From contig NZ_VOLO01000005.1 in the NCBI RefSeq assembly GCF_007954365.1, positions 62,001-126,000 of the forward strand: DNA of 64,000 nt, read 5' to 3'. A program made the position numbers and the translations under genes. Under the pieces are notes generated by a model. That model was not told the origin of the DNA. It saw only the letters and a program-made list of their open reading frames with translations, and made no database searches. This DNA comes from Frigoribacterium sp. ACAM 257. Lineage in GTDB: Bacteria > Actinomycetota > Actinomycetes > Actinomycetales > Microbacteriaceae. Below are positions 1 through 8,010 of this stretch, piece by piece (the first letter of the stretch is position 1; every line of letters starts with the position of its first letter).

Positions 1-405
1 CTGATCGTCGGCTTCGCGGGCATCGCCGTGTTCCACCTCCTGATCGGGCTGTCGTCCGTGCTCGTGCCCGAGGGGACGACCAGGGCGGTCGTCGTGCTCG
101 TGTTCGTCATCTGCTTCGTCGGCACGATGCAGGGCACCATCGGCCCGCTCGTGTGGCTGATGCTCTCCGAGATCTTCCCGCTGCGGCTCCGCGGCGTCGG
201 CACGGGCGTCACGGTGCTGGTGCTCTGGACGACGAACTTCACGGTCAGCCTGTCGTTCCCGGTGCTGGTCGCCTCCGTCGGCATCTCGACGACGTTCTTC
301 GTGTTCGCGCTGCTCAACGTCGGGTCGCTGGTCTTCGCGGTGACGCGCGTCCCCGAGACGAGCGGCCGCTCGCTCGAGCAGCTCGAGGGCGACCTGCGCG
401 GCTGA
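1..405 (+). CDS. C-terminal part of an MFS sugar transporter (5' end outside window)
   Basis: The reading frame is open from the first base, so only about the last 134 residues are present and the true start is upstream of the window. The visible part has four hydrophobic segments and ends in VPETSGRSLEQLE, which matches the PETKGxxLEE signature after the last helix of the sugar porter family of the major facilitator superfamily. The segment EIFPLRLRGVG also fits the conserved loop after helix 10 of that family. The protein would import a sugar or polyol across the cytoplasmic membrane by proton symport. The substrate cannot be deduced from this fragment. Confidence 0.85.
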   Translation: MIVGFAGIAVFHLLIGLSSVLVPEGTTRAVVVLVFVICFVGTMQGTIGPLVWLMLSEIFPLRLRGVGTGVTVLVLWTTNFTVSLSFPVLVASVGISTTFFVFALLNVGSLVFAVTRVPETSGRSLEQLEGDLRG

Positions 406-466
406 GGGCCGTGCGGCGGCCTCCGACGTGGCGGTGCGCGGCAGCTCCTGGTGACGTGCGGGCCGC

Positions 467-472
467 TACTGT
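467..472 (+). promoter_or_regulatory. Putative -10 box TACTGT
   Basis: TACTGT fits the TANNNT pattern of -10 boxes seen before many genes here. It would start transcription about 25 nt before the small ORF at 498. No -35 box was recognised. Confidence 0.3.
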
Positions 473-497
473 GCGGGGAGCACGAGAGGAGCCGCCC

Positions 498-560
498 GTG
501 ACCTGGCAGATCGAGGTCGTGGTCGCGCCCACCGCCGCCGGCGCCCCGCCAGGCCGCTAG
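498..560 (+). CDS. Possible 20-residue ORF or 5' remnant of a gene
   Basis: A GTG codon follows an AGGAG ribosome binding site by a good distance, and a -10-like TACTGT lies further upstream. The frame encodes only 20 residues (MTWQIEVVVAPTAAGAPPGR) before a TAG stop, yet nearly all third codon positions are G or C, as in real genes here. A long palindrome begins 7 nt after the stop. The set of signals suggests either a very short peptide gene or the surviving 5' end of a gene truncated next to the palindrome. No family was recognised. Confidence 0.3.
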   Translation: MTWQIEVVVAPTAAGAPPGR

Positions 561-566
561 GCGGCG

Positions 567-614
567 CGAAAGCGACAAGACGACGCGATGTTCCGCGTCG
601 CCTTGTCGCGTTCG
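567..614. repeat. Palindromic element, family with CGCGATGTTCCGCGT core, copy 1
   Basis: Two 21-nt arms pair with two mismatches around a short ATGTTC-containing loop. The same core and nearly the same arms recur at 9718-9773, so this is a dispersed element rather than a unique terminator. It lies between the transporter tail and the convergent histidine kinase gene. No T-run follows either arm. Confidence 0.7.
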
Positions 615-662
615 GGTCGTCGAGCGGCGCGCGCGTCAGGCGAGGCGAGGCGAGGCGAGGCG

Positions 663-2354
663 TCAGCGCGGGAGCGTCAGCCGGAAGACGGCGCCGCCTG
701 CCGCGGCGGCGGTAACGGCTCCGGGCTCACAGACGAGGTCGCCGCCGTGCGCCCGTGCGATGCCGCGGGCGATGGGGAGGCCGAGGCCGGCGCCTCCGTC
801 GCCCGTCCGCCGGGCCTCGTCGAGCCGGACCAGCCGGTCGAAGACACGCTCGCGATCGGCCTCCGGCACCCCGGGGCCGTCGTCGCCGACCTGCACGGCG
901 ACCCCCTCCGGGGCGGAGCCGTCGACCGTCAGCACGACCGTGCCCGTCCCGTGGGTGGCCCGGGCCGCGTTGTCGACGAGGTTGCCGAGCACCTGTGCCA
1001 GGCGGCCGGCGTCGCCCAGGACGACGAGAGGACCAGCGCCCCCGCCCGTGCGGCTCACCTCGACCCGCAGGTCGAGTCCCGGCCGCCGCAGCCGCTGTCC
1101 CTCCACGACCGAGGCGACCAGCTCCTCCAGGTCCACCGGGGCGACGTCGAGCTCGAGTCCGCGGTCGACGCGAGCCATCAGCAGCATGTCGTCGATCAGC
1201 CGTGACGCCCGGGCCGCCTCGCGCACGACGTGGACGGCCAGCCGTTCGCGCTCGTCGGGCCCGACGTCGCCGCCCGAGCGGACGAGGGTGTCCGCGGCCG
1301 CTCGCATGCCGGCGACGGGCGTCCGCAGCTCGTGGGCGGCGTCCGAGACGAACGCGCGCACTCGTTCCTCGGCGTCGAGGGCCGTGCGCTCTGCCGTGAG
1401 CGCCGTCTGCTCGGCGTGCAGCGCCGCGCGCTCGGCCTCGAGCGCAGCCCGTTCCGCGCCCTCGACGCCGTCGAGCATCTCGTCGAAGGCGGTGGCGACC
1501 CGGCCGATCTCGGTGGACTCGTTCGCCGGTCGCAGCCGCCGCCCACGGTCGCCGCGGGCGATCGAGCGTGCCACGGACGTCATCCGGTCCAGCGGCAGGA
1601 GGGTCGCCCGCACGACGAGCACGAGTCCCGCCGCCGCCACGACGAGGAACACGCCCGACGCGCCGAGCATCACCCAGCGCAGCTGCCCGAGCGTCTGCCC
1701 GACCGAGCTCGAGTCGGTCGTCAGGGTGATCGTCGACCCGTCGCTCAGCTCGCTGACCAGCGTCGTCACGTCGTCGTCGGCCGTGACGCTCGACGCGGTG
1801 ACCGTGACGGCCGCGGCGTCGTCGGCGGCCGCGGCCGCGTCGGCGGGGTCGGAGGAGGTGCCCGTCGCCTCCTGCCCCGGAGCCGCAGGGTCTGCGGTCG
1901 TGCCGCCGGAGGGCGTGTCGGTGCCCGCGCCTCCTGCGCCCCTGCCCGGTCCGGCCGGAAGGCCGTCGCCGAGCGCGGGCGGGCCCTCGCGCAGCTCGTC
2001 GGGGGAGGGGCCGGCGACGATCGCGCCGCCGTCGGCGTCGCGGATCACGACCGAGAGTCCCTGCGCCGAGAGCCGGTCGGCGAGGTCGTCGCCGTCGACG
2101 GTGCCGACGAGTGCGGCGGCGGCGGAGGCGCGATCGCGGAGGCGGTCCTCGACCTGGGCGCGGAGCCGCTGGCCCAGGGTCGCCTCGACCGCGATCGACA
2201 GCCCCGCGAGCAGCAGCGCGAGCAGCACGAGCGCGGCGACGACGGTGCGGGCGCGGAGCGAGCCGGTGCGGAGCCGCGCCGAGTCGTGTCGCGCGGCGTC
2301 GCTCTGCGCCGCGTCCTGTCGCGCTGTGTCGTGTCGCGCTGCGTCCTGTCGCAT
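663..2354 (-). CDS. Sensor histidine kinase of a two-component system
   Basis: From ATG at 2354 the protein has 563 residues. It has a membrane segment near residues 37-60, a Gly/Pro/Ala-rich extracytoplasmic region, a second membrane segment near 227-250, a HAMP linker, then an alanine/glutamate heptad stretch (AERAALE, AERAALH, AEQTALT) that should form a coiled coil. The HisKA box FVSDAAHELRTPVAG carries the phosphorylated histidine, and the C-terminal ATPase domain shows NLVDNA, DDGPGVP and GLGLPIA. It lies downstream of its response regulator. A GTG at 2405 would add 17 residues, but that start lies inside a palindrome. The first residues are a low-complexity QDAARHD-type repeat, so the start is uncertain. 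The signal is unknown. Confidence 0.9.
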   Translation of the reverse strand: MRQDAARHDTARQDAAQSDAARHDSARLRTGSLRARTVVAALVLLALLLAGLSIAVEATLGQRLRAQVEDRLRDRASAAAALVGTVDGDDLADRLSAQGLSVVIRDADGGAIVAGPSPDELREGPPALGDGLPAGPGRGAGGAGTDTPSGGTTADPAAPGQEATGTSSDPADAAAAADDAAAVTVTASSVTADDDVTTLVSELSDGSTITLTTDSSSVGQTLGQLRWVMLGASGVFLVVAAAGLVLVVRATLLPLDRMTSVARSIARGDRGRRLRPANESTEIGRVATAFDEMLDGVEGAERAALEAERAALHAEQTALTAERTALDAEERVRAFVSDAAHELRTPVAGMRAAADTLVRSGGDVGPDERERLAVHVVREAARASRLIDDMLLMARVDRGLELDVAPVDLEELVASVVEGQRLRRPGLDLRVEVSRTGGGAGPLVVLGDAGRLAQVLGNLVDNAARATHGTGTVVLTVDGSAPEGVAVQVGDDGPGVPEADRERVFDRLVRLDEARRTGDGGAGLGLPIARGIARAHGGDLVCEPGAVTAAAAGGAVFRLTLPR

Positions 2355-2409
2355 CGTGTTCCGCGCGTCACGTCCCGTCACGACGTGACGCGATGCTCGG
2401 AACACGATG
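2352..2409. repeat. Imperfect palindrome at the 5' end of the kinase gene
   Basis: CATCGTGTTCC and GCGTCACGTC are repeated in inverted order as GACGTGACGC and GGAACACGATG, with a four-base insertion in one arm. The element sits exactly between the response regulator stop and the kinase reading frame. It could form an RNA stem that affects translation of the kinase, or be another member of the palindromes scattered through this window. Confidence 0.55.
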
Positions 2410-2439
2410 CGACCGCAGCCGCGGCGGCGGCGCGGCCCG

Positions 2440-3108
2440 TCACGCGCTCATCCGGTAGCCGAGCCCGCGCACGGTGTGGACGAGGCGCGGCCCCTCCCGC
2501 TCCATCTTCTTGCGGAGCGAGCTGAGGTGCACCTCCACGAGGTTCGGGTCGTAGTCGTCGTAGCCCCACACCTGGGTGAGGATCTGGGTCTTCGAGACGG
2601 TGCGGCCCCGGCTCTCGGCCAGGAACGTCAGCAGGCGCTGCTCGGTCGCGGTCAGGTCGAGCGCGACCCCGGAGCGGGTGGTGACCGCCGCCTCCGGGTC
2701 GACGACCAGGTCGGCCACCTCGATGACCGAGGGGATCCGCCCCCGGCGGCGCAGCACCGCGCTGATCCTGGCCAGCAGCTCGGCCACCGAGAACGGCTTG
2801 ACGACGTAGTCGTCGACGCCCTCGGCGAAGCCACGGAGGCGGTCGTCCAGTTCGTCACGTGCGGTCAGCATGACCACGGCCGCGTCGCTGCTCGTGCGAA
2901 CGGTCGCCGCGAGGCGGATGCCGCTCGCGCCCGGCAGCATCCAGTCGAGGACGACGAGGTCGGGGACGAACGCGCGCAGCGCCTCCGGCAGCTCGGAGCC
3001 GTCGGGCAGGCCCTTCACGGCGAAGCCCTCGGCGCCGAGCGCGGCGACGACGGACGAGAGGAGGGCAGGGTCGTCGTCGATCACGAGGACGCGGGCAGGG
3101 GAGATCAC
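2440..3108 (-). CDS. OmpR/PhoB-family response regulator
   Basis: The 222-residue protein has a receiver domain with the acidic pair DDD near residues 11-13, the phosphoacceptor D55 in LVVLDWMLPG and the conserved lysine in VVKPFS. The C-terminal winged helix shows LTATEQRLL and YRMSA, typical of the OmpR family. The GTG start is preceded by TACCGT at 7 nt, which fits a leaderless mRNA. It is the first gene of a two-gene unit with the histidine kinase downstream. The divergent gene at 3270, a membrane-anchored protein, is a plausible target. Confidence 0.93.
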   Translation of the reverse strand: MISPARVLVIDDDPALLSSVVAALGAEGFAVKGLPDGSELPEALRAFVPDLVVLDWMLPGASGIRLAATVRTSSDAAVVMLTARDELDDRLRGFAEGVDDYVVKPFSVAELLARISAVLRRRGRIPSVIEVADLVVDPEAAVTTRSGVALDLTATEQRLLTFLAESRGRTVSKTQILTQVWGYDDYDPNLVEVHLSSLRKKMEREGPRLVHTVRGLGYRMSA

Positions 3109-3115
3109 CGGGCCG

Positions 3116-3121
3116 ACGGTA
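3116..3121 (-). promoter_or_regulatory. -10 box TACCGT of the response regulator, leaderless type
   Basis: TACCGT on the minus strand lies 7 nt before the GTG start at 3108, so transcription should begin at or next to the start codon. The same arrangement recurs before many genes of the window. Confidence 0.5.
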
Positions 3122-3179
3122 CGAGGCCGAGATGCGTCGTCGCCGCCGACCGCCTATGGAAAAGCTGGGTGCCGAGGCG

Positions 3180-3202
3180 ACTTAAGCGCGGCTTCAGGTG
3201 CG
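3180..3202 (+). promoter_or_regulatory. Possible response-regulator direct repeat
   Basis: CTTAAG at 3181 and CTTCAG at 3192 are direct repeats 11 bp apart, the helical spacing usual for OmpR/PhoB operators. They lie between the divergent regulator and the anchored-protein gene. This is a visual match only. Confidence 0.3.
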
Positions 3203-3269
3203 CTCCCGAGGTTGGTCACAGCGGCGGACGACCCGTCCGCGACAGCATCGGCACTCGTCAGGAGACGAC

Positions 3270-4061
3270 ATGAACGACCAGCAGAACCCCTTCGACCACG
3301 ACCACGACCGCGACCGTGACGGCAACGGCAACGGCACCGGAGCCGGCGACGGCGACCGTCACCGCGACCAGCGCGACGCGTTCGGCGCCCCCCGCCAGGA
3401 CTCGACGGCGCACGACTCGACCGCCCACGACGCGACTCGCGAGCTGCCCGTCTCCCCGCAGGCCGCGGCGGAGCAGGGCGTGCCCGCCGCTCCCCGTCGG
3501 CGCGTCTCGCGGCGCCTCGGGATCGGCCTCGGCGTGGCCGCGGTCGGGCTCGCGCTCGTCGGCGGATCGGCGGCGGTGGCGTCGTCGGGCGGCGGCGCGA
3601 GCACGGTGACGGCGGCGACGTCGAGCGCGTCTCCGACCCCCAGCGCGAGCTCGGACGCAGGAGGCGGCACGGACTCGACCGACGGGTCCCGTCCCGCAGC
3701 CCCCGGCTCGGACTCCACGGGGTCGCCGACGCCCGCCGCCCCGGGCGCAGTCGGCGACGCGCCGGGCGGTGACGCAGTGGACGGCGAGGCACCGGCCGGT
3801 CCCCGCGCCGGCAGCCCCGGCTGCGCGCCCGCCGCGCCCGCACCCGGTGACGCGCCTGCGCCCGGCGACGCCCCCGCCCCGGGCACGAAGAGCTCCGACG
3901 GAGCCGCGCCCGCGACGCCGCCCGCCCCGCCGACGGACGCTCCCGCCCCCGGCGAGGAGGGCGCTGGCAGCGGCGACCGCCCCACGCCGCCGACCGGCGC
4001 CCCCACGCCGCCGACCGACGCCCCGTCGGCCCCCGCCGACGAGTCCGCCACCGGCAGCTGA
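3270..4061 (+). CDS. Membrane-anchored protein with long Pro/Ala/Gly-rich tail, function unknown
   Basis: ATG at 3270 follows AGGAG by 5 nt; the frame is open further upstream but without a binding site. The 263-residue product starts with a cytoplasmic segment rich in Asp, His, Arg and Gly, has one membrane segment (LGIGLGVAAVGLALVGGSA-like, near residues 88-112) and then about 150 residues of low-complexity Pro, Ala, Gly, Ser and Asp with repeated APGD and PPTDAP units. Such tails often span the cell wall. No enzymatic domain is visible. It is divergent from a two-component system and may be under its control. The function is unknown. Confidence 0.75.
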   Translation: MNDQQNPFDHDHDRDRDGNGNGTGAGDGDRHRDQRDAFGAPRQDSTAHDSTAHDATRELPVSPQAAAEQGVPAAPRRRVSRRLGIGLGVAAVGLALVGGSAAVASSGGGASTVTAATSSASPTPSASSDAGGGTDSTDGSRPAAPGSDSTGSPTPAAPGAVGDAPGGDAVDGEAPAGPRAGSPGCAPAAPAPGDAPAPGDAPAPGTKSSDGAAPATPPAPPTDAPAPGEEGAGSGDRPTPPTGAPTPPTDAPSAPADESATGS

Positions 4062-4090
4062 CCTGCCCGCCCGGCCCGTGCCTCCTCGTG

Positions 4091-4148
4091 CACCCTGGAG
4101 TGGACGAAGCACCCCGTCGTTCCGGGGTGTCTCGTCCACTCCGGGGTG
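4091..4148. terminator. Long hairpin after the anchored-protein gene
   Basis: Arms of 26 nt (CACCCTGGAGTGGACGA and its complement) pair with three mismatches around the loop TCGTTC. It begins 30 nt after the stop at 4061. There is no T-run, so it would be a non-canonical terminator or a palindromic element. Confidence 0.6.
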
Positions 4149-4377
4149 CGAGGCGGCCAGGCGGCCGCGTCGGTCGTCCGCTGCCGCCGGGGAAGCCGGA
4201 GAAGCCCGAGGCGCCCGATGAGCCCGAGACCCCTAGGGCAGACCGCTCTGTCTGTCCGCAGGACGTACGCGCCGCGACGACCGCTGGCGCCGTCGATCCG
4301 TGCGCATGTACCGTCATCGAGCGCCACCGCGCCACCCGACCGGGACGGAACCCGGCACCGCACCGCCAGGACGGCCC

Positions 4378-5229
4378 ATGAACACCTTCCGAGCTCGCGC
4401 CGCAGAGACCCTGCTCGCGCTCGCGCGCCCCTACCTCGCCCTCCACCTGGGTGTGCTCGGCGTCGAGATCCGCCGGGCGCCGTTCCCTCGGGACTCGTCG
4501 TCGGCGACCCTGCCCGGACCGCGTGCCGCCCGCCTCCTCGTCGTCGGGGACCTCGCCGCCTCGGGGTACGGAGTTCTGCTGCACGGCATGGCGTTCCCGG
4601 CGCAGCTCGCGGGCGCGTGGTCGGTCCGCACCGGCCGGGGCTGCTCGTGGACGACGATCGCCGACCCGCTCATGACGGTCCGCCGGGCTGCTCACCACCC
4701 GCGCCTGGGCACCGCCGCGGCCGCCGCGGACGCCGTGGTCGTCGCCCTCGGCGTGCCGGACGTGCTCCAGCTCACCGCCTCTGCGGACGTCGTCGCGTCC
4801 GTCGGGCGTCTCGTCGTGCGCGTCCGTTCCGCAGCCGGCCGGGACGTGCCCGTGCTGCTCGCGGGGCTTCCCCCGATGACGCAGTTCCAGGGGCTCCCGC
4901 CTGCTGCCGCGCGCCTGATCGGCTCGCAGCTGCAGCGCCTGGACGACGCCCTGCGCCAGGTCGCCGCGCAGCACGTCGGCGTCGGGTTCGTCGCGTTCCC
5001 CTCGTGGGACCTCGGCGGCTCGACGCTCCGTCGGGCCTTCTCGTTCGGCGCGATGCACCGGGGCTGGGCGGTCGCCGTCGCGGCGCGGCTCGAGCTGCCC
5101 GACCTCGGCTCGGCACCCGATCCCGATCGCGATCCCGAGTCCGCGGTCGTCGTGCAGGCCGAGCAGGTCGCCGAGGAGGCGGCGGTCGCGCCCGACGCGA
5201 CCGGCGGCCCCCTGACGCTGGCCGCGTAG
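4378..5229 (+). CDS. SGNH-hydrolase-like protein with degraded catalytic motifs
   Basis: From ATG at 4378 the protein has 283 residues. The order of blocks matches actinobacterial SGNH/GDSL esterases: LVVGDLAASGYG (usually GDSxAxG), VVALGVPDVLQL (usually GxND), LLAGLPPM, and FSFGAMHRGW (usually DGxHP). In this copy the GDS serine is leucine, the block III asparagine is proline and the acidic residue before the histidine is missing, although the histidine is kept. It therefore looks like an inactive member, or one that uses a shifted serine. There is no clear signal peptide. An upstream in-frame ATG at 4300 is possible but less likely. Confidence 0.7.
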   Translation: MNTFRARAAETLLALARPYLALHLGVLGVEIRRAPFPRDSSSATLPGPRAARLLVVGDLAASGYGVLLHGMAFPAQLAGAWSVRTGRGCSWTTIADPLMTVRRAAHHPRLGTAAAAADAVVVALGVPDVLQLTASADVVASVGRLVVRVRSAAGRDVPVLLAGLPPMTQFQGLPPAAARLIGSQLQRLDDALRQVAAQHVGVGFVAFPSWDLGGSTLRRAFSFGAMHRGWAVAVAARLELPDLGSAPDPDRDPESAVVVQAEQVAEEAAVAPDATGGPLTLAA

Positions 5230-5393
5230 CGACACGACCCGGCTGCGCGGAGACGCCGCGGTCGCGGTGACGAGCGGTCGCGCGACGAGCGCGCGCACGA
5301 CGAGCGAGCGTGCGACGGAGATCAGCGAGCAGTCGACGGCGACCGTGACGGCCACCCTCAGCGGGGTCGTCTCCCGCGCCGCGCCTCCTCGGC

Positions 5394-6206
5394 TCAGCCG
5401 ACCTGGTGCACCGCGTAGCTGGCGACGAAGCCGAGCACGGTCACGAGCCCGGTCAGCGTCTGCGCCTTGCGGAACGCCTCCGGGATCATCGTGTCGCAGA
5501 TCATCGCCAGGATCGCCCCGGCCGCGAACGCCATGACGAACGACTGCGCGCCCTCCGGCACACCGCCGAGCAGCACGTAGCCGCCGATCGCCGACAGGGC
5601 GCAGATGACGGCGATCCCCGACCAGAGCCCGAACACGTACCGGGCGCCGCGCCCCGACTCCTTGAGGTCGGCCGTGCTCGACATGCCCTCGGGGAAGTTC
5701 GAGATGACGACCGCGACGAGGATCGCCACGCTCAGCGTGCCGCCGCCCGTCAGGCTGACGCCCTGCACCGCCGTCTCGGGCACGCCGTCGAGCAGGGCGC
5801 CGAGGGCGATGCCGAGGCCGGTGCCGCCGCTCGCCGCCGCGGCCTTCCCGCCGCGGCCGCCGCCTCCGTGGCTGTCGCTCGTGCTGTCGCCCTGGCTGCC
5901 CTCGCCGTGGTGCCGGCGGTGCCTCTTCCGCCGGAACCCGCCGTGCTCGAGCAGCTGGTCGAGCACGACGTAGACGACTGCGCCGACGACGAAGCCCGAG
6001 ACCGTCGGCACGAAGCCGCCGCTGCTGGTCGCCTCGTCGACGAGGTCGAACGCGAGCGCAGAGATGAGCACGCCGGCGCCGAAGGCCATCACGAGGGCCA
6101 CGAGCTCGCGCGGCACCCGCACGAACCAGGCGACCAGCGAGCCGACGACCAGCGACAGACCGGAGAGCAGACCGGCGAGGCCGGCGAGGAGGAGCGGTGA
6201 GGTCAC
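5394..6206 (-). CDS. ZIP-family metal ion transporter
   Basis: With GTG at 6206 the protein has 270 residues. It has about eight membrane helices and a cytoplasmic loop rich in His, Gly and Ser (KRHRRHHGEG, SDSHGGGG) between helices 3 and 4, as is usual in ZIP transporters. The metal-binding helix reads ISNFPEGMSS, a variant of the HNxPEG motif, followed by IPEAF in helix 5. It should move Zn(II), Fe(II) or a similar ion into the cytoplasm; the ion cannot be fixed from sequence. The start is chosen because the upstream extension is polar and unlike the family, and TACACC lies 7 nt upstream. Confidence 0.85.
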   Translation of the reverse strand: MTSPLLLAGLAGLLSGLSLVVGSLVAWFVRVPRELVALVMAFGAGVLISALAFDLVDEATSSGGFVPTVSGFVVGAVVYVVLDQLLEHGGFRRKRHRRHHGEGSQGDSTSDSHGGGGRGGKAAAASGGTGLGIALGALLDGVPETAVQGVSLTGGGTLSVAILVAVVISNFPEGMSSTADLKESGRGARYVFGLWSGIAVICALSAIGGYVLLGGVPEGAQSFVMAFAAGAILAMICDTMIPEAFRKAQTLTGLVTVLGFVASYAVHQVG

Positions 6207-6446
6207 GCGATCCGGTGTACTCCGCCTCGGGTGCGGTCGACCGTCGCCTGCCTGTACCCCGTTCGCCTGTGGTCGTGAGCTATAGCGCACCCCTCGTTCG
6301 GGGCGCAACCCCCTGCCGGACATCCGTCGCCGTCCCTAGATTCAGGAGACCAGACAGGGCGGTCACCGTGGTCGACACGGCCCTCGCCGCCCGCCTGATC
6401 TCTGCCTGCTTCCGCCTCACCTCCGCCTCACGGGAAGGACCACACG

Positions 6447-6617
6447 ATGAGCCTGTACGTCTCGGATCCCCGCGTGCACCCTGCCTCGGTCGCCGCGTAC
6501 CGCAAGCGCCGTCGACCGGTCACGGTGCTGCCGCCCATGCGGTCGGCTCGGCCGCCGGAGCCCGCCTACGCGGACTTCTTCGAGGTCGGACGAGCCGCGA
6601 CGATCGCCGCCGGCTGA
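6447..6617 (+). CDS. Small basic protein of 56 residues, unknown
   Basis: ATG at 6447 follows GGAAGGA at 8 nt. The frame MSLYVSDPRVHPASVAAYRK... runs 56 codons and nearly every third codon position is G or C, as in coding regions of this window. It begins with a tyrosine-containing polar stretch, has a basic KRRRP patch and ends with ADFFEVGRAATIAAG. It has no cysteine, signal peptide or membrane helix. It ends 22 nt before the convergent MFS gene. No family was recognised. Confidence 0.6.
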   Translation: MSLYVSDPRVHPASVAAYRKRRRPVTVLPPMRSARPPEPAYADFFEVGRAATIAAG

Positions 6618-6638
6618 CGGATCGCCCCCGGCTGCTGG

Positions 6639-7844
6639 TCAGGCCCGGCGCGTCCGCACGACGAGCTGCACGGCCGCCCCGGCCCCGACGAACGCCGTCA
6701 TCAGCCCGCCCATCACGAGCGCCTTGCCGCCGAGAGCGCCCGCCAGCGGCGTCGCCAGGCCGCCGAGGCCGAACTGCAGCCCGCCCTGCAGCGCGGCCGC
6801 CGAGCCGGGCCAGCGATGTCCGAGCGCCTGGGTCAGCGTGATCGACCCGGGGATCACGAAGCCCCAGCCCGCCGTGACGAGCGCGAGCGCGGGCCAGATC
6901 AGCACGGGGCCGACGCCGGTCGCCGCGCCGACCAGCACGAGCGCCGACCCGGCCGTGCAGGTGACGAGTCCGGCCGTGTAGAGGGAGTCCTCGGCGAAGC
7001 GCCCCACCAGCCGGCGGAACAGCAGGGTCGACAGGATCATGCACGACGCGTTCGACGCGAAGACGAGGGTGTAGCCGAGCTCGCTGAAGCCGTACTGCTC
7101 CTGGAACACGAACGACGACGTCGAGATGTACGAGAAGAAGCCGATCGTCGCGGCGCAGCCCGTGATGAGGTACCAGCGGAAGCGCGGGATCCGCAGCAGC
7201 TCGGCCATCCGGCTGCCGGCTGCGCCGAGCGAGGCGCCCGACCGGGAGGCGGCGGGCAGCGTCTCGGGGAACCTGACGGCCGACAGCAGCGTGAGCGCCA
7301 GGCCGAACACGGCGAGCACCACGAAGAGCGACCGCCAGGCGGCGAACGTCAGCACGACGCCGCCGACCAGGGGCGCGACGACCGGGTCGAGCGAGTTCAC
7401 GACCGCCAGGGAGGCGAAGAGCCGGCTGCGGCGCGTGCCCGTCGTGGAGTCGCCGACCATCGCCCGCCCCGCGATGCTGCCCGCCGCCCCGCCGAGGCCC
7501 TGCAGCACCCGCGCGACGATCAGCGTCGTCGCGTCGGGCGCCAGGGCACAGCCGAGGGAGGCGACGGTGAAGATCGCGGTGCCGATCAGCAGCACCCGGC
7601 GCCGGCCGATCCCGTCGCTGAGCGGGCCGATCACGAACTGGCCCAGCGCGAAGCTGACCAGGAAGGCCGTCAGGCTGAGCTGCGCGACGGCCGTCGTGGT
7701 GCCGAGGTCGCGGGCGATGGCGGGCAGGGCCGGGACGTACATGTCGGTCGCGAACGGCGAGATGCCGACGACGAGGGCGAGCAGGGTGACGGACGACCGC
7801 CGGCGGGTCCACGAGGAGGCGGGGTTCGTGTCGTCGTCGTCCAC
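6639..7844 (-). CDS. MFS multidrug efflux transporter of the Bcr/CflA type
   Basis: With GTG at 7844 the protein has 401 residues and about twelve membrane helices. The N-terminal GISPFATDMYVPALPAIARDL matches the DHA1 (Bcr/CflA) signature, and helix 2-3 carries FVIGPLSDGIGRRRVLL, the MFS motif A. It should export small toxic compounds by proton antiport. The open frame extends to 7949, but that extension runs towards the dispersed repeat, and TACCGT lies 7 nt before GTG 7844, so this start is preferred. Confidence 0.87.
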   Translation of the reverse strand: MDDDDTNPASSWTRRRSSVTLLALVVGISPFATDMYVPALPAIARDLGTTTAVAQLSLTAFLVSFALGQFVIGPLSDGIGRRRVLLIGTAIFTVASLGCALAPDATTLIVARVLQGLGGAAGSIAGRAMVGDSTTGTRRSRLFASLAVVNSLDPVVAPLVGGVVLTFAAWRSLFVVLAVFGLALTLLSAVRFPETLPAASRSGASLGAAGSRMAELLRIPRFRWYLITGCAATIGFFSYISTSSFVFQEQYGFSELGYTLVFASNASCMILSTLLFRRLVGRFAEDSLYTAGLVTCTAGSALVLVGAATGVGPVLIWPALALVTAGWGFVIPGSITLTQALGHRWPGSAAALQGGLQFGLGGLATPLAGALGGKALVMGGLMTAFVGAGAAVQLVVRTRRA

Positions 7845-7851
7845 CTGACCG

Positions 7852-7857
7852 ACGGTA
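7852..7857 (-). promoter_or_regulatory. -10 box TACCGT of the MFS gene, leaderless type
   Basis: The box is 7 nt before GTG 7844 on the minus strand. Confidence 0.5.
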
Positions 7858-7911
7858 GTCGTCCTGCGTCCTGGGCCGCGCCTCCTGCGGGGTGCCGGTC
7901 GTCTCGCTCTT

Positions 7912-8010
7912 CTCAGGAACTCGGCCGAGGCAGATCCTGGATCGTGCACGAATCAGGACTCGCGCTCACCCCGCCTCGGGACTCAGGACGGAACTTCCTG
8001 AATGAGGAGG
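7912..8010 (-). repeat. Dispersed ~100 bp repeat, copy 1
   Basis: On the minus strand it starts CCTCCTCATTCAGGAA, contains TCCTGA, the palindrome TCGTGCACGA and TCCAGGATC, and ends GAGTTCCTGAG. The ends are inverted repeats of each other and an inner TCCTGA/TCAGGA pair flanks the central TCGTGCACGA. Three more copies lie at 47313, 48168 and 61609. It directly follows the nhaA stop codon. It carries no ORF of its own. Confidence 0.8.

Noticed and set aside
3154-5355. 733-codon minus-strand frame
   Set aside because: It overlaps two supported plus-strand genes and contains only low-complexity Arg/Gly sequence.
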